The notes beneath the pieces were generated by a model. It did not search any database and was not told the origin of the DNA. It worked only from the letters and a program-made list of their open reading frames with translations. DNA of 64,000 bases from positions 40,079-104,078 of the forward strand of contig FUZS01000012.1 of NCBI GenBank assembly GCA_900167215.1, given 5' to 3'. Made by a program: the position numbers and the translations under genes. Shown piece by piece: positions 39,621 to 47,778 of this stretch (the stretch's first letter is position 1; each line of letters begins with the position of its first letter). Origin of the DNA: [Eubacterium] yurii (GTDB lineage: Bacteria > Bacillota > Clostridia > Peptostreptococcales > Filifactoraceae).

Positions 39621-39732
39621 TTGTTTAGTAAATTTATTGCTTTAATACAATGAATAGTATATTTATATAGAGTAGTTACATATTTTAAAAATAGATAAGA
39701 ATAATATTTGAAAAGTGGAGAGGAGTGTTTGA

Positions 39733-40131
39733 ATGAAGAAAAAGTATTTTATAGTTTTTATAGATATAGTAACTATTATATTAATTATATTTCATACTCA
39801 CTCATTACTTTTGATGAATATTGAAAAATTTTCGAGTTATGTAAATTATCGCTTTGTTGATTATATTTTTATTCATGATATATATGGAATATTAAAATTA
39901 TTTTCACTTACTGAATATAGACATCTTTTCTTTTACTTTTCTACTTTAATATATATATTAAATATAAGTGTTATCAATAACAAATATAGAGATATAAGAA
40001 AAAAGAATAATATTTTTAGTGGTAAATATAAGTATACAATAATAATTAATATATTATTTGTTGTGTTTAAAACTTTACAATATTTTATTATTATAACTAT
40101 AATTACGGGGTTATGGAAATTTTTTATATAA
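39733..40131 (+). CDS. Four-helix membrane protein, candidate immunity protein 2
   Basis: This 132-residue paralog of the gene at 39102 has the same helix layout and N-terminus (MKKKYFIVFIDIVTIILIIFHTHSLLL). It has its own ribosome site (GGAGAGGAG) and a 244-bp leader, so it is probably expressed separately. Extra immunity paralogs behind one toxin are common in polymorphic toxin loci, protecting against related variants (family knowledge); here this is a hypothesis. Confidence 0.65.
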   Translation: MKKKYFIVFIDIVTIILIIFHTHSLLLMNIEKFSSYVNYRFVDYIFIHDIYGILKLFSLTEYRHLFFYFSTLIYILNISVINNKYRDIRKKNNIFSGKYKYTIIINILFVVFKTLQYFIIITIITGLWKFFI

Positions 40132-40154
40132 ATGCACAACAGATTATATCTTAA

Positions 40155-40284
40155 TACTAAAATCTAATAGAATAATGGAAATATTCTATTAGAAAATGAT
40201 ACACTAAATACTTATTAACAAGATATGGTAAAGAGTATCACAAGGATGGAACCGATAAAATTCATAGTTTTTAAATAGAGTTTA
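40155..40284 (+). repeat. MITE family A copy, right end truncated
   Basis: Starts TACTAAAATCTAATAGAATA like the copies at 51393 and 56938 and keeps the interior (GAGTATCACAAGGATGGAA). The right end reads GAGTTTA and then runs into the family C core instead of TTTAGTA, as if a second element replaced its terminus. Confidence 0.8.
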
Positions 40285-40309
40285 TACTAAAAACCTGTTA
40301 AAAAGCCAT
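40285..40309 (+). repeat. Family C repeat core
   Basis: Identical, in reverse orientation, to 4153-4177. Confidence 0.8.
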
Positions 40310-40538
40310 GTATTTATGTTACAAAAAAGTTATAAGTTTAGGTTTACAATATAAGTGCTACACTTAATTATAAACTCACTATATTATTATCTTAAGATTA
40401 TAGACTGAAACAAATAATAATTACTCTAATTGAAAATTATGTCTTTGATTATCTTGGGATTTCACACACATACAGTAGTGTATAAAATGATATTTTTGTG
40501 TTGTTTAATTAAGGCATTAGTATGACAAATGCAACTAA

Positions 40539-40580
40539 AAAAGCGTATATGAAAGTTTATTAACCTTCATATACGCTTTT
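40539..40580. terminator. Terminator of the CNNM/CBS gene
   Basis: AAAAGCGTATATGAA (40539-40553) pairs exactly with TTCATATACGCTTTT (40566-40580), beyond the minus-strand stop at 40605. Confidence 0.85.
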
Positions 40581-40604
40581 GTGTTATAGACAATTTTCAG
40601 TTTC

Positions 40605-41846
40605 TTATTTTCTAATTACTTTTACCTTATTTATCCTGTTTTTGTCCATACTTGATATAACAAATTTGAAATTTTCATCTTCGTATATATCGCCTTGTGT
40701 AGGTATCTTGCCCATTTTGTCCATTAGATATCCGCCGAGAGATTCATAGTCTTTCGATACAAGCTCCACTTGTAAGAGATCTTGTATTTCGGTCAGTTTT
40801 GAGTTTCCATTTATAACATAGATATTTTCCTTGAGCTTTCGTACCTCTTCGTCCTGTTGGTCGTATTCGTCATAGATGTCTCCCACTATAGACTCGACCA
40901 AGTCTTCCATGGTTACTATTCCGGCTACTCCACCATATTCGTCCAAAACTATGGCTATATGCGTTTTAACCTGTTGCATCTTTTTGAAAAAGTCGGATAT
41001 TTTTACAAATTCATTGACAAATACAGGCTCTCTCATCACGGTTTTTATGTCAAAGTCTTCCTTGCTTTGTTCAGTGAAAAATAAGTCTTTTGCATATAGA
41101 ACGCCGATGATGTCATCTATAGTATCTTCATATATCGGTAGTCTGGATAGTTGTCTGTTTTTAAATACGTCGATTATTTCATCATATGACATGTCGGCAC
41201 TTATAGCTACAATATCCATTCTTTGTATCATTATGTCGTCAACTGTCAAATCCTTAAATTCAAAGATGTTTTGTATCATCTCTGTTTCATCAGTTTCGAG
41301 GACTCCCTCTTGATTTGATACATCCACTATGGTCTTTAGCTCATCTTGAGTAATAGTAGGTTTTTTGTCGTCATTTCTTTGACCCAGCAATGCTGAAAGT
41401 AAATTGGATATATTGTTCAGTATAAACAATATTGGCGTGAAAATACGTACCAAAAACAGTATTATAGGTGCAACAAATAGAGATATGCTTTCAGAATTTT
41501 TCAATGCCAAGTTTTTCGGTGTTATCTCTCCAAATATCAATATTACTAAGGTAGTCAAACCTACCGATATTCCCAATCCTGCATTTGAAAACCTGCTTGT
41601 AGTTATTATAGTTGCTATGGATGAGGTAGCTACATTGACGATATTGTTACCAATTAGTATGGCGCCTATCAATTTGTTGCTGTCCTCATAGAGTTTTTCG
41701 AGCTTGTCTGCATTTTTCACCTTTTCTTTTACAAGGTGCTTTAATCTTATTTTGCTCATGTTTATAAGAGCAGTCTCAGATGACGAAAAAAAAGCTGACA
41801 TCAATACTAACAATACAAGTAAAATAAATAAGGGTAAATCCGACAT
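40605..41846 (-). CDS. CNNM/HlyC-CorC-type transporter with CBS pair
   Basis: The 413-residue membrane protein has an N-terminal DUF21/CNNM domain (about 1-190; SAFFSSSETALINMSKIRLKHL and AILIGNNIVNVATSSIAT are signatures), two CBS domains (about 205-325) and a C-terminal CorC_HlyC domain. The family transports or controls magnesium/cobalt; older hemolysin labels are not supported. It is transcribed after the NlpC/P60 gene on the same strand, 33 bp downstream, and probably co-transcribed with it. Confidence 0.92.
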   Translation of the reverse strand: MSDLPLFILLVLLVLMSAFFSSSETALINMSKIRLKHLVKEKVKNADKLEKLYEDSNKLIGAILIGNNIVNVATSSIATIITTSRFSNAGLGISVGLTTLVILIFGEITPKNLALKNSESISLFVAPIILFLVRIFTPILFILNNISNLLSALLGQRNDDKKPTITQDELKTIVDVSNQEGVLETDETEMIQNIFEFKDLTVDDIMIQRMDIVAISADMSYDEIIDVFKNRQLSRLPIYEDTIDDIIGVLYAKDLFFTEQSKEDFDIKTVMREPVFVNEFVKISDFFKKMQQVKTHIAIVLDEYGGVAGIVTMEDLVESIVGDIYDEYDQQDEEVRKLKENIYVINGNSKLTEIQDLLQVELVSKDYESLGGYLMDKMGKIPTQGDIYEDENFKFVISSMDKNRINKVKVIRK

Positions 41847-41879
41847 ACATAATCTCCAAATAAAAACAAAGCGATTAAA

Positions 41880-42839
41880 TTATTTATAGCGTCTTATATC
41901 TACTATTCTGTCCTTAAAATAGTCATTTTCCAAAACTTCAACTACTACCTGTTTTTTTGATGATGAGGCATGAATCATCTTTCCGTTCCCTATATACATG
42001 CCGACATGAGTAGGTTCTGAAGGATATAATTTCTTGCTGTTTCCTGTGTCAGATTCATTGATTATAATTGTATCAAGAGTTCCTGAAACTCCTTGACTTT
42101 TTGCCTTTGTCAGCATACTTGAAGCTCTTGTATCGAAAAATACAAGGTCGTTTTCCTTAATATCTGATAGTGCAATAGATTTTCCTTGTTTGATTTGTGT
42201 GTAGGTAGTACGTGAAAGATCCATTTCATATTTTTTGTAAACGTATTGCACAAATCCCGAACAGTCAAAACCTTCTAATGAAGTACCGCCCCATACATAA
42301 GGTACACCAAGCAGTGTCTTGGAAAAGTTTGTTACTTCATTGCTGTCAACAGTTATACCGCTTGCCAGCAAAGTTTGAGCAGGTGCTTTTTGGGAAACGT
42401 CTTGAACTTGTGGCTCTTTTGGAGTTGTTTGTTCTTTTTGGGCTTTTTCTTCCTCTTCTTTTCTTCTTTCTAATTCTCTTTCTCTTTCTTTTTCTCTTTG
42501 AGCTTTTTCTTCTTCTTCTCTTTGTCTTTCTTTTCTTTTTTCTTCTGCAAGTTTTTCTTCTTCTTTTTTTAATTTTTCTTGTCTAAGTTTTTCTTCTTCT
42601 TTTTTTGCTGCGTCGTTCTTTGCTTTTTCAATAAACAAATCTATTTCACGTTCAGATTTTGTCTTTTGAATATTATTAGTCGACTTAGTTTGTTTTGTTA
42701 AGGTAACGGTAGAATTTACAATAAGAGCCTCATCTATCTCATTACCTTGAAAAATCATGCCACTTATGTCGTCGGCGTAAGAAAAATTGGTAAACAACGC
42801 AACGAAAGCGACAGCCGTAAAATACTTGAAATACTTCAT
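41880..42839 (-). CDS. Secreted NlpC/P60 cell-wall hydrolase
   Basis: The 319-residue protein has a signal peptide (about 1-22), a very charged coiled-coil region of Glu/Lys/Arg (about 65-140) and a C-terminal NlpC/P60 domain with catalytic Cys193 (GFDCSGFVQYVY), His278 (THVGMYIGNG) and His290. It cleaves peptidoglycan stem peptides. About 40 extra residues (237-275) sit between DLVFF and the catalytic His, where most members have a short loop. The charged spacer probably spans the wall or binds a partner. Confidence 0.92.
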   Translation of the reverse strand: MKYFKYFTAVAFVALFTNFSYADDISGMIFQGNEIDEALIVNSTVTLTKQTKSTNNIQKTKSEREIDLFIEKAKNDAAKKEEEKLRQEKLKKEEEKLAEEKRKERQREEEEKAQREKERERELERRKEEEEKAQKEQTTPKEPQVQDVSQKAPAQTLLASGITVDSNEVTNFSKTLLGVPYVWGGTSLEGFDCSGFVQYVYKKYEMDLSRTTYTQIKQGKSIALSDIKENDLVFFDTRASSMLTKAKSQGVSGTLDTIIINESDTGNSKKLYPSEPTHVGMYIGNGKMIHASSSKKQVVVEVLENDYFKDRIVDIRRYK

Positions 42840-43229
42840 ACAATTCCCTTCCTAAACTTTGTAAACATTATGAATGAGAAAATCATTTATCAAAACATAA
42901 TTTATAACATTATACCACGACAAAAATTATTTTAGTAGTATTTTTTGAAAAAATTTAATATTATTTTAAGAAAAGTTACAATAAAATTACAAAAAGCTAC
43001 ATTTTTCAACATTTTAGTAAATATTTCATTTGATGTGAAATATATTAAAAGTAAGTAAAAATTATAGAAAAGATATCTTTTATTTTATCTTTATAGTATA
43101 ATATCGGGAGGAAGATTTTTAAAATTACATCAATTTTTTTAAGTAATTATTAAGCCGATTAAAATTATTTAAAAATACAGGCTTTAATTACATAATTCTT
43201 TATATTTTCTACATGAAAGGGTTGATTAA
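42840..43229. other. Divergent intergenic region, 390 bp
   Basis: No gene is seen. An inverted repeat ATATTTCA-N7-TGAAATAT at 43021-43043 could be an operator or small hairpin between the divergent NlpC and XdhC genes. Confidence 0.55.
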
Positions 43230-44048
43230 ATGGATAAGGATATATTAAAATTTGTTACCGATGAGGTGGAAAAAGGAAATAAGGTTTCTTTTACCATATT
43301 GACAGATGCTGACGGTTCAAGCCCGGGGAAAGCCGGTGCCATGATGGCTATAAGTGAAAACGGCAAAACTATAGGAACAGTTGGTGGAGGTTCTTTGGAA
43401 AACAAGATTATGATTGAGGCAAAAAAAGCTATAATAGATGAAAGGGATATAGAATTTGATTATAATCTTGGTGAAAAAGGAGATCTTGGGATGCTTTGCG
43501 GTGGTAATGTAAAGGGATATACCAAGATATTCTATCCGCAAAACAAACTCATAATAGTAGGTGCAGGCCATGTGGGAAAGGCAGTTTATGAAATAGCAGC
43601 TACTCTTGATTTTGAAGTTACTGTTCTTGATGACAGAGAAGAATATGCCAATAAGGATAATTTTCCAAATGCTAATATTATAGTGGGAGAGTATGCCGAT
43701 ATACTTGAAGGACTTGAAACTGATAAGACTACAGCCATAGTAATAGTAACACGTGGTCATGCCTATGACAAGATAGCTGTGGAAAAGCTTATAAATAAGG
43801 AAAGTTTTTATATAGGGATGATAGGTTCTAAAAACAAGGTGTATGCAACTTTACAAGAGATAAAAAAAGATGACAGGTACAAAAAAAGCATAGATAAACT
43901 ATATGCTCCTATAGGTCTTGATATAGGCTCTAATAGAGTAAAAGAAATTGCACTTGGGATACTTTGCGAGATATTTTTGGTTAAAAATGGGAAGAAACCC
44001 GCTTTTATGAGGGATTTATTCCAAGAGAAAATTAAGAAAAATGGTTAA
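43230..44048 (+). CDS. XdhC/CoxI-family molybdoenzyme maturation protein
   Basis: The 272-residue protein shows XdhC features: SSPGKAGAMM, TVGGGSLENK and MLCGGNV in the N-terminal domain, a Rossmann segment LIIVGAGHVGKAVYEIA, and YIGMIGSKNK. XdhC sulfurates and inserts the molybdenum cofactor of xanthine-dehydrogenase-type enzymes. No molybdoenzyme gene is in the window. It lies 11 bp before a sigma-54 activator gene, so control of an unlinked hydroxylase operon is likely (inference). Confidence 0.9.
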   Translation: MDKDILKFVTDEVEKGNKVSFTILTDADGSSPGKAGAMMAISENGKTIGTVGGGSLENKIMIEAKKAIIDERDIEFDYNLGEKGDLGMLCGGNVKGYTKIFYPQNKLIIVGAGHVGKAVYEIAATLDFEVTVLDDREEYANKDNFPNANIIVGEYADILEGLETDKTTAIVIVTRGHAYDKIAVEKLINKESFYIGMIGSKNKVYATLQEIKKDDRYKKSIDKLYAPIGLDIGSNRVKEIALGILCEIFLVKNGKKPAFMRDLFQEKIKKNG

Positions 44049-44059
44049 AGAGGTAAAGT

Positions 44060-45814
44060 ATGAACTCACCGTTAAAAAGAATTGAAAATTCAGTATTGGA
44101 GTATGCAAACACCATCGCAAATGTAATAGGTGTGGATGTGGAAATAGTTGACAATCAGCTCAATACCATAGCGGGTACAGGACCATACAGACAGAACATT
44201 GGAAAAAATATCGCAAAAGAAGGATATATTTATATGGATGTTATTAAGACCGGACAACTCCATGTTATAAAAAATCCGGGAAAAAATATCCTATGCGCCA
44301 ACTGTGATGAAAAAGATAGCTGTAAAGAGCTCATGCAAATTTCCATGCCTATTAAATATCAAAAGAAGATATTAGGAGTAATTCAACTTGTCTGTACCAG
44401 AGAGGAGCAGAAACAAAAGCTTCTTGAAAAGGAAAAGGACTATTTGAAATTTATTAAAGAGATTGCAGGAAATATAACTGAAAAATTACATGAAGTTGAC
44501 GATCAGGAAAATACAAAAAGAAGGATAGATCTCTTTCACCAAATAATAGATGATGTCGGCAAAATAGTTGTGGTGCTTAACGAAGATAGAGAGGTAGTGC
44601 ATATAAACAAGCTGGCAAGAGATGTGCTCAAAATTGAAGAGGGCGAGAAAGTATCTATAAAAAAGAGCCATGAAAGTTTGGTAAATGAAGATATTTTTAC
44701 AATTCAAACAGACCAAAAGGATGTCGAGGTAATAGGAAAGATAAAGTCTGCAAATAGTGTATACTATGAAAATATGATGATAATAATATGCTCAAGGGTA
44801 AAGAATCTCAAAGACAGGGCATATAATTTGGCAACAGGTCATAACTTCATTGATATGGACTATATAATAGGAAGTAATAAACAAATAAGACAACTCAAGG
44901 ACAGTATAAAGAAAATTGCAAAGTCGAACTCTACAGTATTAATATCTGGAGAGTCAGGAACAGGAAAGGAGTTAATCGCCAGATCTATACATTCTCAGTC
45001 AGATAGAGCGACAAAGCCTTTTATAGCGGTAAACTGTGCGGCAATTCCGGACTCACTTTTAGAATCTGAACTCTTCGGTTATGTAAAGGGTGCTTTTACC
45101 GGAGCAAGTGTACAAGGAAGAGTTGGACATTTTGAACTTGCAAACAAGGGAGTAATATTTTTGGATGAAATAGGAGATATGCCCCTCCATCTTCAAGCTA
45201 AGATACTCAGAGTTCTACAAGATAAAAAACTTACTCCTATCGGATCAAACAAGGTAGTGCAGCTTGATGTTAGAGTTGTGGCTGCAACTAATAAAAATCT
45301 TAAACAACTGATGGAAGAAAATAAATTCAGAGAAGATCTCTACTATCGTCTTAATGTAATTCCTATTACAGTGCCTCCACTTAGGAAAAGACTTGATGAC
45401 ATAGAAAAGCTCTCCTATCATTTTTTAAAAAGATATAATGAGAGTTTTGCTAAGAATGTTACAAAAATAGATGATGATGTCCTGCAAATATTTATGGAGT
45501 ACGATTGGAACGGAAATATAAGAGAACTTGAAAACGTCATTGAATATATGATGAATGTAACTGAAAATGATACCTTGACATTGGAGTCACTGCCAAGCAA
45601 TATGCTTGAAAAAAAATCTGACAAAGTTGTGAATTTAGAAGTTGATGAGCTATCTCAAAGAGTGGTGCCTTTAAGTGAGTTAGAGAAAAACGAGATAAAA
45701 AAAGCATTGGATATCTACGGTTATGATACTAAGGGCAAGAAGATGGCTGCAAGAAAGCTGGGCATAGGTATAGCAACCTTATATAGAAAGATAGAACATA
45801 TGGCATATCAGTAA
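44060..45814 (+). CDS. Sigma-54-dependent transcriptional activator
   Basis: This 584-residue regulator has a sensory N-terminal GAF-like domain (1-145) with a cysteine cluster Cys79-x2-Cys82-x5-Cys88, a PAS-like segment (155-250), the AAA+ domain (265-500) with GESGTGKE (297-304), the sigma-54 contact loop GAFTGA (344-349) and FLDE (367-370), and a C-terminal Fis HTH (KKMAARKLGIGIATLYRKI). The cysteines could sense redox or metal. It is co-transcribed with xdhC. The target promoter could not be found nearby. Confidence 0.93.
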   Translation: MNSPLKRIENSVLEYANTIANVIGVDVEIVDNQLNTIAGTGPYRQNIGKNIAKEGYIYMDVIKTGQLHVIKNPGKNILCANCDEKDSCKELMQISMPIKYQKKILGVIQLVCTREEQKQKLLEKEKDYLKFIKEIAGNITEKLHEVDDQENTKRRIDLFHQIIDDVGKIVVVLNEDREVVHINKLARDVLKIEEGEKVSIKKSHESLVNEDIFTIQTDQKDVEVIGKIKSANSVYYENMMIIICSRVKNLKDRAYNLATGHNFIDMDYIIGSNKQIRQLKDSIKKIAKSNSTVLISGESGTGKELIARSIHSQSDRATKPFIAVNCAAIPDSLLESELFGYVKGAFTGASVQGRVGHFELANKGVIFLDEIGDMPLHLQAKILRVLQDKKLTPIGSNKVVQLDVRVVAATNKNLKQLMEENKFREDLYYRLNVIPITVPPLRKRLDDIEKLSYHFLKRYNESFAKNVTKIDDDVLQIFMEYDWNGNIRELENVIEYMMNVTENDTLTLESLPSNMLEKKSDKVVNLEVDELSQRVVPLSELEKNEIKKALDIYGYDTKGKKMAARKLGIGIATLYRKIEHMAYQ

Positions 45815-46215
45815 AATTGAGATTACTTTTGTAAACATATTTCTTATTATAAATACTAAATCAAATGGATATATATAGATAAGTTTAGAATATTTTACAG
45901 AAAATCTTGAAATTTTTATTTAATTAATTGAAGAATTGGTCGATTTTATGTATAATAAATTGGTATAAATTGAACACTTGATTATTTATGCAGTTATATT
46001 TTTAAAAGACTATAAACTTTCTTGAAAAATGTTTTCTAAATGTAGCTGTATTTGAAAATTATACTAAAATATTTGTACTTTAATTTTATAGATGACAATA
46101 TTTTTATTTTTAAATTATAGTTTTTTTTCTTATATTATGAGTAAAAATCAGAAGTTTGTTTTAAATATCATATTTTTAAAAAATATGTTTTAATATTATA
46201 TTTTAGGAGGGTGAG
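45815..46215. other. Intergenic, 401 bp, no gene seen
   Basis: AT-rich leader ending in TTTTAGGAGGGTGAG before the CoA-transferase gene. It was searched for the GG-N10-GC sigma-54 pattern without a good match. Confidence 0.55.
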
Positions 46216-47553
46216 ATGGATTTTTCGCAAGAATACAAACAAAAATTGATATCTGCCAAAGATGCGGCAGCCATGGTACAATCCGGTGATTGGCTCGACT
46301 ATGGATGGTGTAACGGTACAGCCTATGATTTTGATAAAGAGCTCGCAAAGAGAGTAGACGATCTCAAAGATGTAAAAATCAGAGGCGGAGTATTGATGTG
46401 GCAACCTGAAATAAGCAAGGTGGATCCAAAGGGAGAACATTTCACTTGGAACAGCTGGCACTGCTCAGGTATAGAAAGAAAGATGGTAGCCGGTGGCGGA
46501 GCTTTTTATATACCGCTTAGATATTCTGAAATGCCAAGATATTATAGGGAAAATGCTGATGAAATAGCTATTGCTGTAATGCAGGTATCACCTATGGATA
46601 AACATGGTTACTTCAATTTTGGACCAAATGCCTCTCATATGATGGCTGTAATAGAAAGAAGCAAAAAAGTTATAGTTGAAGTAAACGAAAATATGCCAAG
46701 ATGCCTTGGAGGTTTTGAAAGTGAAGTCCACATCAGTAGAGTGGATCACATAATTGAAGGAAGTAATGAGCCGATAGCTCAGCTTAAGGGCGGAGGATTT
46801 GGAGAAGTAGATATAAAAGTTGCAAATATGATAGTGGAAGAGATACCTAACGGTGCTTGTCTTCAACTTGGAATAGGCGGTATGCCAAACGCTGTTGGTT
46901 CAGTTATCGCAGACTCCGATCTAAAAGACCTTGGAGTGCATACTGAAATGTATGTGGATTCTTTTGTTGAGATGACGTTAAAGGGCAAGATTACAGGTTC
47001 TAAGAAAAATAGGGACAGATTTAGGCAGACATATGCTTTTGGAGCTGGTACTAAGTTGATGTATGACTTTTTGGACGATAACCCATCACTTATGTCAGCA
47101 CCCGTTGATTATACTAACGATGCAAGAGTAATAGCTTCTTTGGACAACTTTATATCAATCAATAATGCTGTAGATATAGATTTATTCGGTCAAGTCAGCT
47201 CTGAATCATCAGGTACAAAGCATATAAGCGGTGCAGGCGGTCAGCTTGACTTTGTACTTGGAGCATATCTTTCAAACGGAGGAAAGAGTTTTATCTGTCT
47301 TTCATCAACAGTTACAGATAAAGAAGGTAATATGACATCAAGAATAGTGCCTACTTTAAAAGAGGGCTCAGCAGTTACTGCTGCAAGACCTAACACACAC
47401 TATGTAGTTACAGAATACGGTAAGGTAAATCTAAAAGGTATGAGCACATGGCAAAGAACTGAGGCTCTTATATCTATAGCTCATCCTCAATTTAGAGATC
47501 AGTTGATAAAAGACGCTGAAAAGATGAAAATTTGGAGAAAAAGTAATAAATAA
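46216..47553 (+). CDS. Butyryl-CoA:acetate-type CoA-transferase
   Basis: The 445-residue protein belongs to the 4-hydroxybutyrate/butyryl-CoA:acetate CoA-transferase family. The likely catalytic glutamate is Glu244 in [21 protein letters not shown] (220-228) is the CoA loop, and [19 protein letters not shown] is a conserved family stretch. The reaction moves CoA to acetate, releasing butyrate or a related acid, at the end of fermentation. It has a strong ribosome site (AGGAGGG), is monocistronic and has a good terminator. Confidence 0.9.
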   Translation: MDFSQEYKQKLISAKDAAAMVQSGDWLDYGWCNGTAYDFDKELAKRVDDLKDVKIRGGVLMWQPEISKVDPKGEHFTWNSWHCSGIERKMVAGGGAFYIPLRYSEMPRYYRENADEIAIAVMQVSPMDKHGYFNFGPNASHMMAVIERSKKVIVEVNENMPRCLGGFESEVHISRVDHIIEGSNEPIAQLKGGGFGEVDIKVANMIVEEIPNGACLQLGIGGMPNAVGSVIADSDLKDLGVHTEMYVDSFVEMTLKGKITGSKKNRDRFRQTYAFGAGTKLMYDFLDDNPSLMSAPVDYTNDARVIASLDNFISINNAVDIDLFGQVSSESSGTKHISGAGGQLDFVLGAYLSNGGKSFICLSSTVTDKEGNMTSRIVPTLKEGSAVTAARPNTHYVVTEYGKVNLKGMSTWQRTEALISIAHPQFRDQLIKDAEKMKIWRKSNK

Positions 47554-47601
47554 AAGATTATGATTTGATTTATTAGGTATATTTTATCATAATTTATATT
47601 T

Positions 47602-47650
47602 AAAACGACTTTATTTAAAATCTAAAAATATTTAATTAAAGTCGTTTTTT
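47602..47650 (+). terminator. Terminator of the CoA-transferase gene
   Basis: AAAACGACTTTA (47602-47613) pairs with TAAAGTCGTTTT (47637-47648), followed by further T. Confidence 0.88.
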
Positions 47651-47778
47651 GCTGAAAAATTTCAATTTGTACTTGATTTTAACTATAAAAAAATTTATAA
47701 TCTTGTTGAAGTATAGTTTATCAGGTATCATTTATTTCATACTACTTTATAACTACTTTTTGGAAGAAGGAGGAAAGA

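Larger units (their letters stand above)
40132..40604. other. Intergenic with nested repeats
   Basis: Holds a family A MITE (40155-40284), the family C core right next to it (40285-40309), and a bidirectional terminator (40539-40580). No gene is seen. Confidence 0.65.

Noticed and set aside
42212..42586. Plus-strand frame of Phe/Leu-rich sequence
   Set aside because: It is the antisense shadow of the Glu/Lys/Arg-rich coiled coil in the NlpC/P60 gene.
45815..46215. Sigma-54 promoter for the CoA-transferase
   Set aside because: TTGGTATAAATTGAAC looks similar, but the GG-to-GC spacing and the -12 GC are wrong.
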